Shown: piece after piece, positions 35,612-46,210 of the stretch
Position numbering within the stretch: the first letter of the stretch is position 1
Layout: every line of letters begins with the position of its first letter
Notes under the pieces: model-generated
Told to the model about the DNA's origin: nothing
Database searches by the model: none
The model's input: the letters and a program-made list of their open reading frames with translations, nothing else
Origin: Pomphorhynchus laevis
Taxonomy: Eukaryota > Acanthocephala > Palaeacanthocephala > Echinorhynchida > Pomphorhynchidae
Assembly: GCA_012934845.2 (NCBI GenBank)
Contig: WNNJ02001810.1
Span: 1 to 64,000, forward strand
Direction: 5' to 3'
Length of the DNA stretch: 64,000 nucleotides
Made by a program: the position numbers and the translations under genes

Positions 35612-36720
35612 TTAATCAAATCAGCTAACTGAGTCTACGTATTTAATATAATTATAAACTAAACAAAACATAATAATGCTAAACCAAAATTTAATAATTA
35701 AATAATAAAATTAATAATTGTTTTTAGATTTTCTATAATTTAAATCAAGTTAAAATAAAAAATTGAAATTTAAAATAAACGTCATTTTTATGAATTGACT
35801 AATAAATAACAGACGTTGTGTCAGAAAAAGAATTAGAGGTTATCAGGAGGAACTGCTATGCTATCAGGTTTCGGCCCTAACTCATCTACCCAACATAGCA
35901 ATGAGGCCAAATACATGCTAATGATGTATTTCCTCTGATAAAACTAGCTAGTATCTTATTCTAATACGAAGTATATTATTTATTATCCATCCATAAAAAT
36001 TTACCACTTAAGAGTTTAAATTTATTCTTTATATTATAGTGTTGATTTATATATTTTACTATTTTATGCTTGATGTTATTTTTATAGTAACCTGGTTTAA
36101 AATATGTATCTATTAAGTTATTTAAATGATTTTGAAGAAAGCCAATATCATTACATATTGTTGCAATTCTTAAAATTTCATTATTTAATGTATTATATTT
36201 TATATTATATGGTATGCATGAATGCTCATGCAAAAATATGTTTCTTGTAAATTTAAATATGTCATCTTTACAATATAAATTAAAAGTAGTTTTAATTGAT
36301 GCTAATTTAATGTTTATATCAAGATATATACTTTCTTTATCATTAATATTAGTTTTGTTAAGAATAAGGCTTTCTGGATAAATTTGTTCACTAATTGAAT
36401 AAAAATTATTAGAATTAAATACACATATATCACCAATGTATCGAAACATATATTTCATATCTTTATATAATTTAGATTTATATTTTAAACAGTAATGAAC
36501 TAATTCATATTCTATAAAGCTTAACAATAAGTCAGCTATATTAAGTCAACTAAGTTAGCTGATTTGATAATTGGGCTACTATTACCACCCATTGGAACAC
36601 CTTTTACTTGTCTAAATATAGATGTCCCTACTTTTAAATAATTTTGATTTATCAAAATATTTAAGGATTCTATTAATTCAATTTTATCCATATATTTATA
36701 TTTACTTGATGGTTTAATTT
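35612..36720 (-). mobile_element. Penelope-like unit, upstream member, with pLTR
   Basis: Minus order: RT fragment with IFRQVKGVPMGGNSSP (about 36,580-36,630), then FIEYELVHYCLKYKSKLYKD, RYIGDICVFNS, the SEQIYPESLILNKTN segment and the C-terminal domain ending KFLWMDNK (35,976), followed by a complete pLTR (35,615-35,975) that directly precedes the head of the next unit. The active-site position reads GD here against DD in the neighbouring unit. A palindromic pLTR-end scrap sits at 36,541-36,568. Non-functional. Confidence 0.7.
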
Positions 36721-37536
36721 TTGTTAGATGTGCGTTATAGTTATTATAACATATATATATGTATATCTTTATTCGAATATAAGATTAATTAATTTTACTA
36801 ACGCTTCTTTAATATCTACTAAATCTAGATTTGTATTAAATATAAATATTAAAATAAAATATAAATATTTATATCAATATATTTATATTAAATATAAAAG
36901 GAAAATATTAAATACTAAGTCATACTACATCTAAGATTATACAAATACAACAAAACACGTGGTATATATTAGCTATTAATCTATTCATAAAATATTTGCT
37001 TATAAAAAAGATGGTATAAAATATCTCAAACGTATTTGCATACATATTAGACCCCTAATGCGTCAAATGTTTTGTTAAATATTAGCAACTTAAAACATTT
37101 GTATTTTATGGAATTTGGTAAGCACAAATTTGATAACTTTCCTGATATTTATAGGGTGTTATGAATAATGCATTAAATCTTTATTTTAGAAAAGAATAAT
37201 TGTAAAAATAAAAGCTGTTATGCGATTTTATTTATAGTCACCTTTTTTCGTTGAAGACGTGAGTGACATCATTTCTCGCTCACTATTTCCTATATTACAC
37301 AAGCACTGAATTTCGTGCAAAAAAAAGACGCAATCATGCAATACTACTGGTTTCATATTCGTCATAAGGTACATACGAAAAATATACGAGCACCTTAATC
37401 GCGACGGTCATGATCACGTGGACAAATAGTAACTTATTTTTTTACATATGACAACAATATCCGATCGTTCCTCCGGTGCATGATTCCTAACGCTTCTAGC
37501 TAAAGACCAGATACGCTTATCAAAATAACAACGTAG
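36721..37536. other. Intergenic upstream of the F-box gene
   Basis: AT-rich to about 37,230, less so from 37,240. No coding sequence recognised. It presumably holds the regulatory region of the gene starting at 37,640. Confidence 0.5.
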
Positions 37537-37543
37537 TATAAAA
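37537..37543 (+). promoter_or_regulatory. TATA box of the F-box gene
   Basis: TATAAAA 97 bases before the ATG at 37,640. A start about 30 bases downstream would give a 5' leader of about 70 bases. Plausible but untested; AT-rich sequence throws up such matches often. Confidence 0.5.
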
Positions 37544-37639
37544 GTGGTAGTGGTAGAAGAAATAAAATGAAAATGCAATAATTTCTACCTTGTAGCTGAA
37601 AACATAATTAAGAAGATCACATAAAACGAGAGTGTTAAT

Positions 37640-38464
37640 ATGGCAAAGCAGATGTTAAATCATGACGAAGATCACGACCAAATACTGTTAAAAACAAATA
37701 CTATCAGCCTATGCAGGTTACCGTATAATATAATAAAGCTAATTGGGTTATATCTAAGTCCAGTTGACCTTTTAACTCTAGGATCTACTTGTAAATTGTT
37801 CTCTTGCTATTTTAATAATATTCCGTATTTTTCAAGTCGACTTTTCAACATTATTCCACATCATGAGAGCATAAAAGCTAAATGTTGCCTAAGTGAACCT
37901 TCAACCTATTTTACAGTTAAATCCCTTTTCCTTAAACATTTTCGAGTTGTTTACTTTGGTATAGTTAATGTCCATCTATGTACCCTTCCACCAACATATG
38001 GCAACATTGCGACGCTGGATACACTGGGAGGGATAATCAATGTAAATAAGCATTTTCCAATATATGCTGATAGAAATCACCTTGCATACACCTGTGAGGT
38101 TACGCTGGATTACGGCGGCTCGTATAAAGCGTACTGGAAAGTTAAATGGAACGATCCAGGAACTAGTATTAGCATCCAAATAGAACTGTGTTCCAACGAG
38201 AAAGATGAACCGACATTGCTCAATAATACAGAGATAAACAGTAAAGAAAGCATGCTACTAACGTGCTCCTGGGTGACTTTTCTTATGAACCCAATTATCG
38301 TAAATGGATCCTCAACTATTAAATTTACTCTGTCATCTAGAAACAATCCCTGGTGGCAAGGCCAATTATACTGTGATTATCTTCATTTATTTCAAACGTT
38401 TAATACATCTAAATTGTGTGATAGATTAGCTAAAGAATGTAAATTAAGCTGGACGACTAGCTAG
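37640..38464 (+). CDS. F-box protein, possible PP2-like C-terminal domain
   Basis: A 274-codon uninterrupted frame. Residues about 25-70 fit an F-box (LCRLPYNIIKLIGLYLSPVD then LLTLGSTCKLF), which docks on SKP1 in SCF ubiquitin ligases. The C-terminal 120 residues form a beta-rich domain with AYWKVKWNDPG, a spaced SWVTFLMNP and WWQGQLYCDYLHLF; the order recalls F-box proteins with a phloem-protein-2-like carbohydrate-binding fold, but this is a tentative match. The start is taken at the first ATG, preceded by TTAAT, with a TATA box upstream and AATAAA 48 bases after the stop. Single exon, isolated among retroelements. I cannot name an orthologue or substrate. Confidence 0.75.
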   Translation: MAKQMLNHDEDHDQILLKTNTISLCRLPYNIIKLIGLYLSPVDLLTLGSTCKLFSCYFNNIPYFSSRLFNIIPHHESIKAKCCLSEPSTYFTVKSLFLKHFRVVYFGIVNVHLCTLPPTYGNIATLDTLGGIINVNKHFPIYADRNHLAYTCEVTLDYGGSYKAYWKVKWNDPGTSISIQIELCSNEKDEPTLLNNTEINSKESMLLTCSWVTFLMNPIIVNGSSTIKFTLSSRNNPWWQGQLYCDYLHLFQTFNTSKLCDRLAKECKLSWTTS

Positions 38465-38511
38465 TCATTTCCCTGCTTAACATAGCATTTAACATAGGAA
38501 AATAGGATATG

Positions 38512-38517
38512 AATAAA
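38512..38517 (+). terminator. Poly(A) signal of the F-box gene
   Basis: AATAAA located 48 bases after the stop codon, the usual spacing for a short 3' UTR. Confidence 0.5.
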
Positions 38518-38519
38518 AA

Positions 38520-39600
38520 ATCAATGAGTTTATTAGAAGTACTTTTATAAAAATAGTTTTGATTACAAAAATTGTATATGCTTTTAATCAATAAATAGAA
38601 TTGTCATGACATTTTAATGAAATTTGCCAATTCAACTCTTTGTATAATTTAACGAATATCTACTGTTCAACAACGTTAAGTTGCATATAATAATCTTATT
38701 TTATTTAATGAACTTTATTTGCTGGTTTTATTCAAATGCACAATATCGACGCTCGTAATGGTAAGAATAAAATAATAAAAATGTCAATAATTTATTTGAT
38801 TTTTGAGCAAATTTTTAATGTTGAAGATGTCAAACACTTTAAATAAACAATAAGTTTATTGTTGATAAAATTATTCTGTTGACTTAATTGTTTAAATTTC
38901 TAAATATAATTTGAAAAATTTAAAAAATTTAAAAATAACGAAAGTCTTATAAGATGAACAATTATAAATTTTATAATTATGATTTATAATATAATTTTCT
39001 TAATAGCTTTGAAATACTGCTCTTAAATATTTTTTAGTCACCAAAACAAACGACCCCATAAGATGATTAAAACCTGCTAATTTATCTATACCAAAATTTT
39101 AATTTTTAATTCAAGGAACACTCTATAATGTTCCTGGTTTAGATAATAAGATAAATTAATAGTTAAACGAAAATGTTTTTACTATTTACCGTAAGAACAT
39201 TAGCATTCGAAATTATGTTAAAAATTTTGTTATTTTATGAATTAAAAAACTGATGTTTCTAATTTATATTTAAAATTTATAAAAAAAATTAAATTTAAAT
39301 TTTATTTTAAAATTTAAATCGAACAAATTAATAAATTGTAATCACTAACTTTAATGAATTTAATTATTAATAACTTTAATTGCAATTTTAAGATTTTTAA
39401 TATCCGTCTTATCAAATTCTGCATCATTATTTGTAATATTATAAATATTGTATTATAAATATTATAAAAGAATAGTACGAACGCAATTACATTATTAAAT
39501 GAAATTACAAAGATGGAGAAATTTTGGATAGGATAACAGAGCTATTAGGCACATTTTTGATATTGACATATCAGCAATATCTATATTGATATCAAATATC
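38520..39600. other. Intergenic, AT-rich, nothing recognised
   Basis: No frame or repeat family stands out. Confidence 0.5.
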
Positions 39601-39835
39601 AAACTGCAATTTTATCAGGTTTTGGCCCCTACTATTCCTCAATAGGGACCGAACGACAAGATATTGGCTTTCTTCAAAATCATTTAAATAATTTAATAGA
39701 TACATATTTTAAACTAGGTTACTATAAAAATAACATCAAGCAGAAAATAGTAAAATATATAAATCAACACAATAATATAAAGAATAAATTTAAAATCATT
39801 AGCGGAAAATTATTATTTTTAAAATTTTTTAAATT
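39601..39835 (+). mobile_element. Penelope-like scrap: pLTR piece plus RT C-terminus
   Basis: TTATCAGGTTTTGGCCCCTA (pLTR block) is followed by DIGFLQNHLNNLIDTYFKLG and IVKYINQHNNIKNKFK, the RT C-terminal domain seen in the other copies. 39,836-39,895 is AT filler. Confidence 0.6.
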
Positions 39836-39895
39836 AATTAAATTAAAATAAAAATAAAATTTATATTATCTTTTTTAATTTTACAATATATAAAT

Positions 39896-40224
39896 CAGCA
39901 GTTGCTCAATCTTATGTCAATCGCAGCCCATCTTCTTTGTTTCAATATAACGAATTGAGGAAGGTAGCCAAATACGAAGAACGTGTACGCAGAATCGAAC
40001 GCGGATCATTCATTCCGTTAGTATTTTCGACGGGACGATTAAGCGGTGATGCTGGAAGAATTATCAAGACGATTGCTACGGCGATGTCACAGATAAGCAC
40101 TTCACCTTACTCAGACAATGTTACCAAGATAAAGAGGAGGTTGTATTTTGAACTTGTGCGTGCATCATCTGCTTGCATGCGCGCGGCACGGTCGATCCGT
40201 AAAAGGCCGACTTTATTAACTTAA
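39896..40224 (+). mobile_element. RLE-type LINE, C-terminal fragment (A-like family, diverged)
   Basis: An open frame reads QSYVNRSPSSLFQYNELRKV, RRIERGSFIPLVFSTG, GRIIKTIATAM and ASSACMRAARSI. This lines up with the C-terminus of LINE A (RVIERGTFMPVIFSCSGG ... ASNCIRGSR) but is clearly a different, older family member. No endonuclease core remains. Confidence 0.75.
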
Positions 40225-40409
40225 GAAAAAAGCTGACTAACTTTCCCATTGCAAACCAGCCACAGAATCCTCCCTTCATGGAATTGGATATCATGAAGAA
40301 AGGATTCTGTAGCTAGTTTTCAATGCGAAAGTCACCTCGTGTGACCTAGCAGCTATTCAATACATCTAAATAAGCATCCATCAAAGAATCACCAGTCCCG
40401 AATTAGTGA

Positions 40410-40905
40410 CACGCATTAGTGGCAAATGCGTGCCAGCTACACGCTTACAAGTCCACTAACGAACAAAAAACAGCAAAAATCACACAGATAAATTAGTTGA
40501 ATTGTTTGAATGGGATCGGATTTGGCGTTTGAAACACGGCATTGAGTTGATTGGTGTATATGAATAAGCAAAGATTCCACGGGAGAGGAACAGTCACAAG
40601 GAAGGAGCGGAAGCCAAAGAAGGTAGAGTAGTTTGGGACATGTAAAAGAAAGGAATTACGGGAACGTAAGGAACAGTAAACATGATGAGAATTGTCGAGA
40701 AAAGGAAGGTTGAGAAATTAAAAGGTATGAAAAGTTACAAGGAGGGAAGAAATGAGAAGACGAATTTGAACACGAGAATAAATGGTTGGCAAATCGAGAG
40801 AAGTAATATGGTGGGATGTATGATCAAAACGACAAACACAGAGAAGAATTCGGACGCTGCGTTTACGATGCGTTATAGTGGAAGAAGAGTGGATTTAGGT
40901 GAGTT
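40410..40905 (-). mobile_element. Old, diverged CR1/L2-type LINE copy
   Basis: The 3' end motif (GGCAAATGCGTGCCAGC) and the coding segment around 40,855-40,905 match the minus strand of the L2-type family at 54,900-55,400, but with many substitutions and indels. It is the most diverged copy of this family in the window. 40,225-40,409 is unassigned. An (AT)n run follows at 40,909-40,932. Confidence 0.65.
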
Positions 40906-40908
40906 GGA

Positions 40909-40932
40909 ATATATATATATATATATATATAT
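40909..40932. repeat. (AT)n microsatellite
   Basis: Twelve AT dinucleotides adjoining the old LINE copy. Confidence 0.9.
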
Positions 40933-41189
40933 TTAAAATATGATAAATAATATATAATATTTTATATTTTAAAATATTATTTAAAATTTAATTAAGCGAA
41001 AAATTTATATATTTTTTCTGTTAGACTATTTAATAGTCTAAAGTTACTAAATAATATAATAGTTCTAAATACTATTTAAATGATGACAAAGACGGTATTC
41101 ATCTAAATAGCCTAACCATTAAATTAACATAAATTAAATGTCGTAAAGATGGAATATTTATATCGTAAATATGGATGGATAATTAAATT

Positions 41190-42655
41190 AACATTAAATA
41201 TTTTTTTAATAAATCCAATAAAAGAACAAATTTATCCAGAAAGCCTTATTCTTAACAAAACCAATATTAATGGTAAATAAGGTGTATATCTATTTTTCGT
41301 CCGTGACAAGGTCCGCTCATCTAACTTAATTCTCCGTGACATCCGCGTATCCGCCCCCTTATCTACTTCCGTTTTTGTATGTCTCTTTTTTCATCGTTTC
41401 TTTTCCCTAAAATCGATTACTGTCTTAGCCTTTTCGCCAATTCTCCAAAATCCATCATCCTACCCGTACAACGCATAATCAACACCGCCGTTCGAGTGCT
41501 CTTTCGTCTCCGTCGCTTCGACCACACATCCACATATTTTGCCCAACTCTCCTGGCCCACCATCCACATCCGCATCAAACTCCGCCTTCTTCTCGTTACT
41601 TTTCGTCTCATCGCTGTCGGCTCCCCATCGTTCATCAACCTTCCTTTCTTAGACGATACTCGCCCCACCTCGCTATCGCTTCGTTCCTGTCATACCCTCT
41701 TACTCCACGTTCCTAATTACTCCAACAACTACGGTCTCCGATCCTTCCTCGTAGCCGCCTCACTCGCCTGGAATCAACTCCCTCTCGACGTCCGCCGCGC
41801 TTCCTCCTTTATCACATTCAAACACCTCCTCCGTTCACACCTTCTCGACACCTGATTCACAGTTTTGTTTTGTTGTGGTCATGTAAGCGTGCGCTGGCAC
41901 GCATTCGCCACGTTAAAATAAATCCTTTTTTTATATCAAGATATGAACATTAAATTAACATTAACTAAAACTACTATTAATTTATATCGTAAAGATGACA
42001 TATTTAAATTTACAAGAAACATATTTTTGCATGAGCATTCATGCATATCATATAATATAAAATATAATACATTAAATAATGAAATTTTAAGAATTGCAAC
42101 AATATGTAATGATATTGGTTTACTCTAAAATCATTTAAATAATTTAATAGATACATATTTTAAACTAGGTTACTATAAAAATAACATCAAGCATAAAATA
42201 GTAAAATATATAAATCAACACTATAATATAAAGAATAAATTTAAACTCTTAAGTGGTAAATTTTTATGGATGGATAATAAATAATATACTTCGTATTAGA
42301 ATAAGATACTAGATAGTTTTATCAGAGGAAATACATCATTAGCATGTATTTGGCCTCATTGCTATGTTGGGTAGATGAGTTAGGGTCCGAAACCTGATAG
42401 CATAGCAGTTCCTCCTGATAACCTCTAATTCTTTTTCTGACACAACGTCTGTTATTTATTAGTCAATTCATAAAAATGACGTTTATTTTAAATTTCAATT
42501 TTTTATTTTAACTTGATTTAAATTATAAAAATCTTATAACAATTATTAATTTTATTATTTAATTATTAAATTTTGATTTAGCATTATTATTATGTTTTGT
42601 TTAGTTTATAATTATATTAAATACGTAGACTCAGTTAGCTGATTTGATCTTTAAT
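41190..42655 (+). mobile_element. Penelope-like element split by an L2-type LINE
   Basis: Left part 41,215-41,293 carries the QIYPESLILNKTN-type segment. After the LINE (41,294-41,932) the same protein continues (MNIKLTLTKTTINLYRKDDI, IFLHEHSCISYNIKYN) to KFLWMDNK at about 42,283, then a complete pLTR (42,287-42,655) ending GTTAGCTGATTTGAT. Plus-strand orientation. Non-functional remnant. Confidence 0.7.
41294..41932 (+). mobile_element. 5'-truncated CR1/L2-type LINE inserted in the Penelope-like element
   Basis: It matches the last 640 bases of the near full-length copy at 51,340-55,405. The open frame 41,379-41,855 gives FLFPKIDYCLSLFANSPKS, FDHTSTYFAQLSWPTIHIRI and ITFKHLLRSHLLDT, the C-terminal domain of ORF2. 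The tail reads GTTAAAATAAATCC then a T run. TATATC occurs at 41,285-41,290 and 41,932-41,937, a likely target-site duplication. The good open frame suggests a fairly young insertion. Confidence 0.85.
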
Positions 42656-42694
42656 CTATTCCAAAGTTTACAGAACAATAGTATCTTATATATT
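42649..42694. repeat. 46-bp block shared with the window start
   Basis: It is the exact reverse complement of 19-64 (and of the equivalent start of the second large block) and directly abuts the pLTR end in all three places. Either the element extends beyond the recognised terminus or a piece of the CCT beta 3' flank was carried along. Confidence 0.8.
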
Positions 42695-42752
42695 GAAAAT
42701 TCGAAACCTTTGTGTCACAATTGAACTGTTTTCAGAAGACAAAAACATATCT

Positions 42753-44462
42753 CTAATGATGTCTTCGGTCAGGTGCACGCTTACGGGGTGCTTTCTTTAT
42801 AGTTTCGTCAACACGCAAGATCATTTCAGCTGCTTCTGTTCCACTAATCAAGATTTGTCGTTTCAGAATATATGCTTCTTTCACTCCAAGTTTACGCATA
42901 TCGCCAACTTGACCTTTATCCATATCCAATCCAGACTCCATATTACCGGCAGCCTGACTGGCTCTTAGTAAAGCAATTAATTGCTGGCTATCAAAACCAC
43001 CATTGTCAGATATTATAATCGGTATCTGACGAATCGCCTTCGCGAAACTTTCCATTGCAATAGATTCTTTACCTGGAACATTAGACGCGGCTTCGAAAAT
43101 GGCCCTGCTGATATGCATCTCGACACAACCACCTCCACACACTACAGCGGATGTAGCGATCGGTTTATTTACCTGAATATTATGGCGGTATGCTAAAGGT
43201 AGCGAAAGAGCAATGGATGTTGATGAACACTGTCTCAGCATGAGCGACAAAACGCACAGCGCATCATGTACGCTGCGCTCAGCTTCTTCAAGGACTTGGT
43301 CACTTGAACCACGAATAACTAAAGTGCATGCCTCAGAAATTGCAGTACCGCTAAATCTAAGAACTTGTTCTTCGCCTATAAGCATTTGTTCAATAGAATT
43401 ACAACGACCAAGACGCACACCGCTTTCATTTTTATCGGTGGCAATAGCACCAAATGTACTCGCAATTTCAGCATCTAGTACCAGTGCCAGTCGTTCAACA
43501 CCTTCGAAGTCTGCGTGCTCAATAGCCATTATGTTTGAATCGGCAAACAACTGCTCTGGATAATTGTATATAAGCTGTCGATTAATAAACACAGTGCATC
43601 CACTTGATATAATCCTCTGTACTTTGGCCTTCATTTTCTCCTTCTCGGCCTTTTCGACTTCAGCTATTTTCGCCACACTATCAACACGAACTCTGGATCC
43701 AAATATTTTGACCTTATCTGTATCCATTGGTGTGTTAGCAATTAGGATCTTAGCATCTTTTATTGATTGTGGTTGATTCATGCCCACCTTTTTCTGAAGA
43801 ATAAATCCTTCATCAAGATAAGAATCGCTTAAACTTTGTCCATTTACTTTGATTAACTGTATAGCTCTTAAATCAGTATGTTGTCTGATACGAAGTGCCG
43901 CTTTAACACATAATTCGGCAAAATGAGCTTTGTGAGCACCGAGAACTTTTGAACTTAGTGTTGTTGACGCAACATCCATCAGGTCTTGATAAAATTCACG
44001 TTCATCATGCTGATTGTCAACTGCCAAGCTATCAAGTACATTTAGTGCCACCAATAATGCCTTTCGCCAGCCAGCGATTATGGTCTGTGGATGCATGTTC
44101 TGCTGAAGTAACTCATCTGAAACTCTTAGTAATTCACTTGCAATAACAGTGACCGAAGTAGTGCCATCACCAATTTCATCGTCCTGAACTTTAGAGATAT
44201 CAACCAAAATTTTAGCTACAGGATTATCTGCACCGATGCTTTTCAAAATTGTAGCTCCGTCATTTGTTATTTGAATCTCGCGTTTGTTAACACCACTACC
44301 TTGAAGTATTTTATCCATTCCTTTTGGACCAAGTGTAGTCTTAACTATATCGCCGATTGTAAGAGCAGCGGCGAAAGCAGACTCCCGAGAAGTTTCACCT
44401 GATTCTTGTTGGGCTCCAGGGCGCAAAATAATGTTATCTTTGATTAAAGGACCAGCAGCCAT
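42753..44462 (-). CDS. CCT2: T-complex protein 1 subunit beta (CCT/TRiC chaperonin)
   Basis: The subunit is one of eight in the cytosolic double-ring chaperonin that folds actin, tubulin and other proteins with ATP. The 569-codon frame shows [24 protein letters not shown], the ATPase motif [31 protein letters not shown] with [15 protein letters not shown] (features typical of beta), CGGGC, and the ending [17 protein letters not shown]. Family length is about 530-535. The excess is a run of about 26 residues (407-441) just before the nucleotide-contacting GGG, including [24 protein letters not shown] interval of 81 bases in frame (about 43,173-43,253) would remove most of it, so an unspliced intron is possible. 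The start ATG is preceded by CAAAA. No other break; intronless otherwise. Confidence 0.95.
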   Translation of the reverse strand: MAAGPLIKDNIILRPGAQQESGETSRESAFAAALTIGDIVKTTLGPKGMDKILQGSGVNKREIQITNDGATILKSIGADNPVAKILVDISKVQDDEIGDGTTSVTVIASELLRVSDELLQQNMHPQTIIAGWRKALLVALNVLDSLAVDNQHDEREFYQDLMDVASTTLSSKVLGAHKAHFAELCVKAALRIRQHTDLRAIQLIKVNGQSLSDSYLDEGFILQKKVGMNQPQSIKDAKILIANTPMDTDKVKIFGSRVRVDSVAKIAEVEKAEKEKMKAKVQRIISSGCTVFINRQLIYNYPEQLFADSNIMAIEHADFEGVERLALVLDAEIASTFGAIATDKNESGVRLGRCNSIEQMLIGEEQVLRFSGTAISEACTLVIRGSSDQVLEEAERSVHDALCVLSLMLRQCSSTSIALSLPLAYRHNIQVNKPIATSAVVCGGGCVEMHISRAIFEAASNVPGKESIAMESFAKAIRQIPIIISDNGGFDSQQLIALLRASQAAGNMESGLDMDKGQVGDMRKLGVKEAYILKRQILISGTEAAEMILRVDETIKKAPRKRAPDRRHH

Positions 44463-45096
44463 TTTTGAAAGGTAAGCTTATCTAGAATAACATATTAACC
44501 TATTAATTTATTTTAATAAATAAATTAAAATTAATTTAATATTAAATATAATAAATTTCAAAATTAAAATTTATACAACTCTGAAAACTGTTTTCTGATT
44601 GTTCATTGCTTCAATTTTAAATTTCTGGCAGCAGTTCCTGGTGAAAATTCAAAATTATTTTAAAATTATTAATGATTAAATAATGTTAACATATTACTTG
44701 ATATCATTTTACTTGATTAAAAATTAATATTATAGATTATAAAAAGTAATACGATAATTTGACAGAATTGCAAAAATATAAAAAAAAATTAAAAAATTAA
44801 TCAAATTACATAAATTTATATGAATTATTAAAATTAATTTGAGAAATTATTATAAATATATATCATTAATTTATAGTAATAATAGAAATATATACAACGT
44901 TATTGAAACATAATTTTTTATAATAATTGTTTTAACCCCAAATAGATAAATATCAAATAAATTTATAAAAAATATCAAATATGTTCAGATAATATAATAT
45001 TAACATATTTTTAATTAAGATTGTAATGAAGTAGAGCGTGGTGTATTCATCCCATATGCCGCTTTAACGTCAGGAAATAGGAAAATCATAACTATG
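44463..45096. other. Intergenic upstream of CCT2, AT-rich
   Basis: It presumably contains the CCT2 promoter (minus strand). No clear core element could be singled out in the AT-rich sequence. Confidence 0.45.
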
Positions 45097-45142
45097 GGAG
45101 ATGGTACCTTCTTCTAAAGATTTAGAAGAAGGTACCATCTCC
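45097..45142. repeat. 22-bp perfect fold-back with 2-base spacer
   Basis: Arms 45,097-45,118 and 45,121-45,142 are exact reverse complements (core GGTACCTTCTTCTAAA), and weaker pairing (ACTAT/ATAGT) extends outward. Unusually long and tight for chance. Confidence 0.85.
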
Positions 45143-45358
45143 AATAGTCACAGCACCGATTATGCAGAAACACTTATGTCAATCAAGATAAGTGGATCTC
45201 TTCAACTAACTCGTGCGTCTTTAGCGTACGAGCTCCTCGGACAAGTAGAGATACACATTCAAGATGATAATCTCTCAACGAAATTTGCCAAAAGAAATTT
45301 AATCAACAAGCTTGTGTATTATAGTCTTTTTATAAAAAGTCAAACGTTTTACGATTAA
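45101..45358 (+). CDS. Unrecognised small open frame
   Basis: 85 codons starting inside the fold-back at 45,097-45,142. The body (STDYAETLMSIKISGSLQLT, LAYELLGQVEIHI, FAKRNLINKLVYYSLF) has mixed composition unlike the random AT-rich frames nearby. I recognise no family. It may be a remnant exon or element piece; the apparent Met lies in the hairpin and may not be a true start. Confidence 0.3.
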   Translation: MVPSSKDLEEGTISNSHSTDYAETLMSIKISGSLQLTRASLAYELLGQVEIHIQDDNLSTKFAKRNLINKLVYYSLFIKSQTFYD

Positions 45359-45361
45359 ATG

Positions 45362-46207
45362 TAATCGTACTTAATTAATTTACGATTCTAGATATCTTCT
45401 AGCGGATTTTTCTGATTATGAGAAAATAAAAATTTGAATAAATAATTTATAAATTAAAAGATACTAAACAATAAATTTATCAGAATAAAAATTATCTAAA
45501 ATTAAAAATTATCTAAGGCATAATATAATGAAATAAGAAATTACATATAACTAAAACTATTTATGCCTAAGCTCATGGCTAACGATCTTAATGAAATGTA
45601 TTGCCTATATTTGAATCAAATGACTGATTTTATCAGAACTGATCTTATCAGTTTTGATAAATTCTAGCCCAGTCTTTATAAAGTTATGTCATAAAGTTAT
45701 GACATTAAATTTTAAGTCAAATAAATCAAATTTTAATAATCGGTCAATTTAATAATATTATAACTTTTTACGCCACGATTTAAAGTATTACAACAAGGGG
45801 TACCTCTTAGTGAGATACCCCTTCACTAAGAGAAGAACTAAAACAAATTGTGATCCTTCAACTTCTACGACTCGCTCCGCGTACTTAAACGATTTACGAT
45901 TCTCAGACGTACTTAGACGATTTACGATCCCTGCATACATAATAATAGCAAAAGATTGAACCTAAGGATACACTATTCATTAAAGTTGAAGAAAGCTGGT
46001 AAAAACAATCACACAATTTTTTTAACCAAACATTTCGATGCCTATCTGATATCGAGCCGAAATTAAATGAGAAGGATATCACCTCATGTTGGGTGGTATT
46101 ACATAACAGGGTTGACGAGATTGGTCCTGGTTTTCCTTCCCCGTTTTGTTTTGACATTTTTTCTTTTTATGTTGACTTGTACACCGTTGTGTCTTTATTA
46201 ACATTTC
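45362..46207. other. Intergenic with an inverted partner of the LINE start
   Basis: Mostly AT-rich. 45,995-46,048 is approximately the reverse complement of 46,229-46,272 (shared core AGGCATCGAAAT). No gene supported; the minus frame 45,903-46,157 looks like chance. Confidence 0.45.
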
Positions 46208-46210
46208 AGA

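Noticed and set aside
36728-36934. 68-codon Ile/Tyr/Lys-rich frame
   Set aside because: Composition is what random AT-rich sequence gives.
41417-41668. Arg-rich minus-strand frame
   Set aside because: Antisense shadow of the C/T-rich L2-type LINE ORF2; the same shadow recurs at 54,893-55,087.
45903-46157. 84-codon minus-strand frame upstream of the CR1-like LINE
   Set aside because: No recognisable motif, no repeat support; likely chance.
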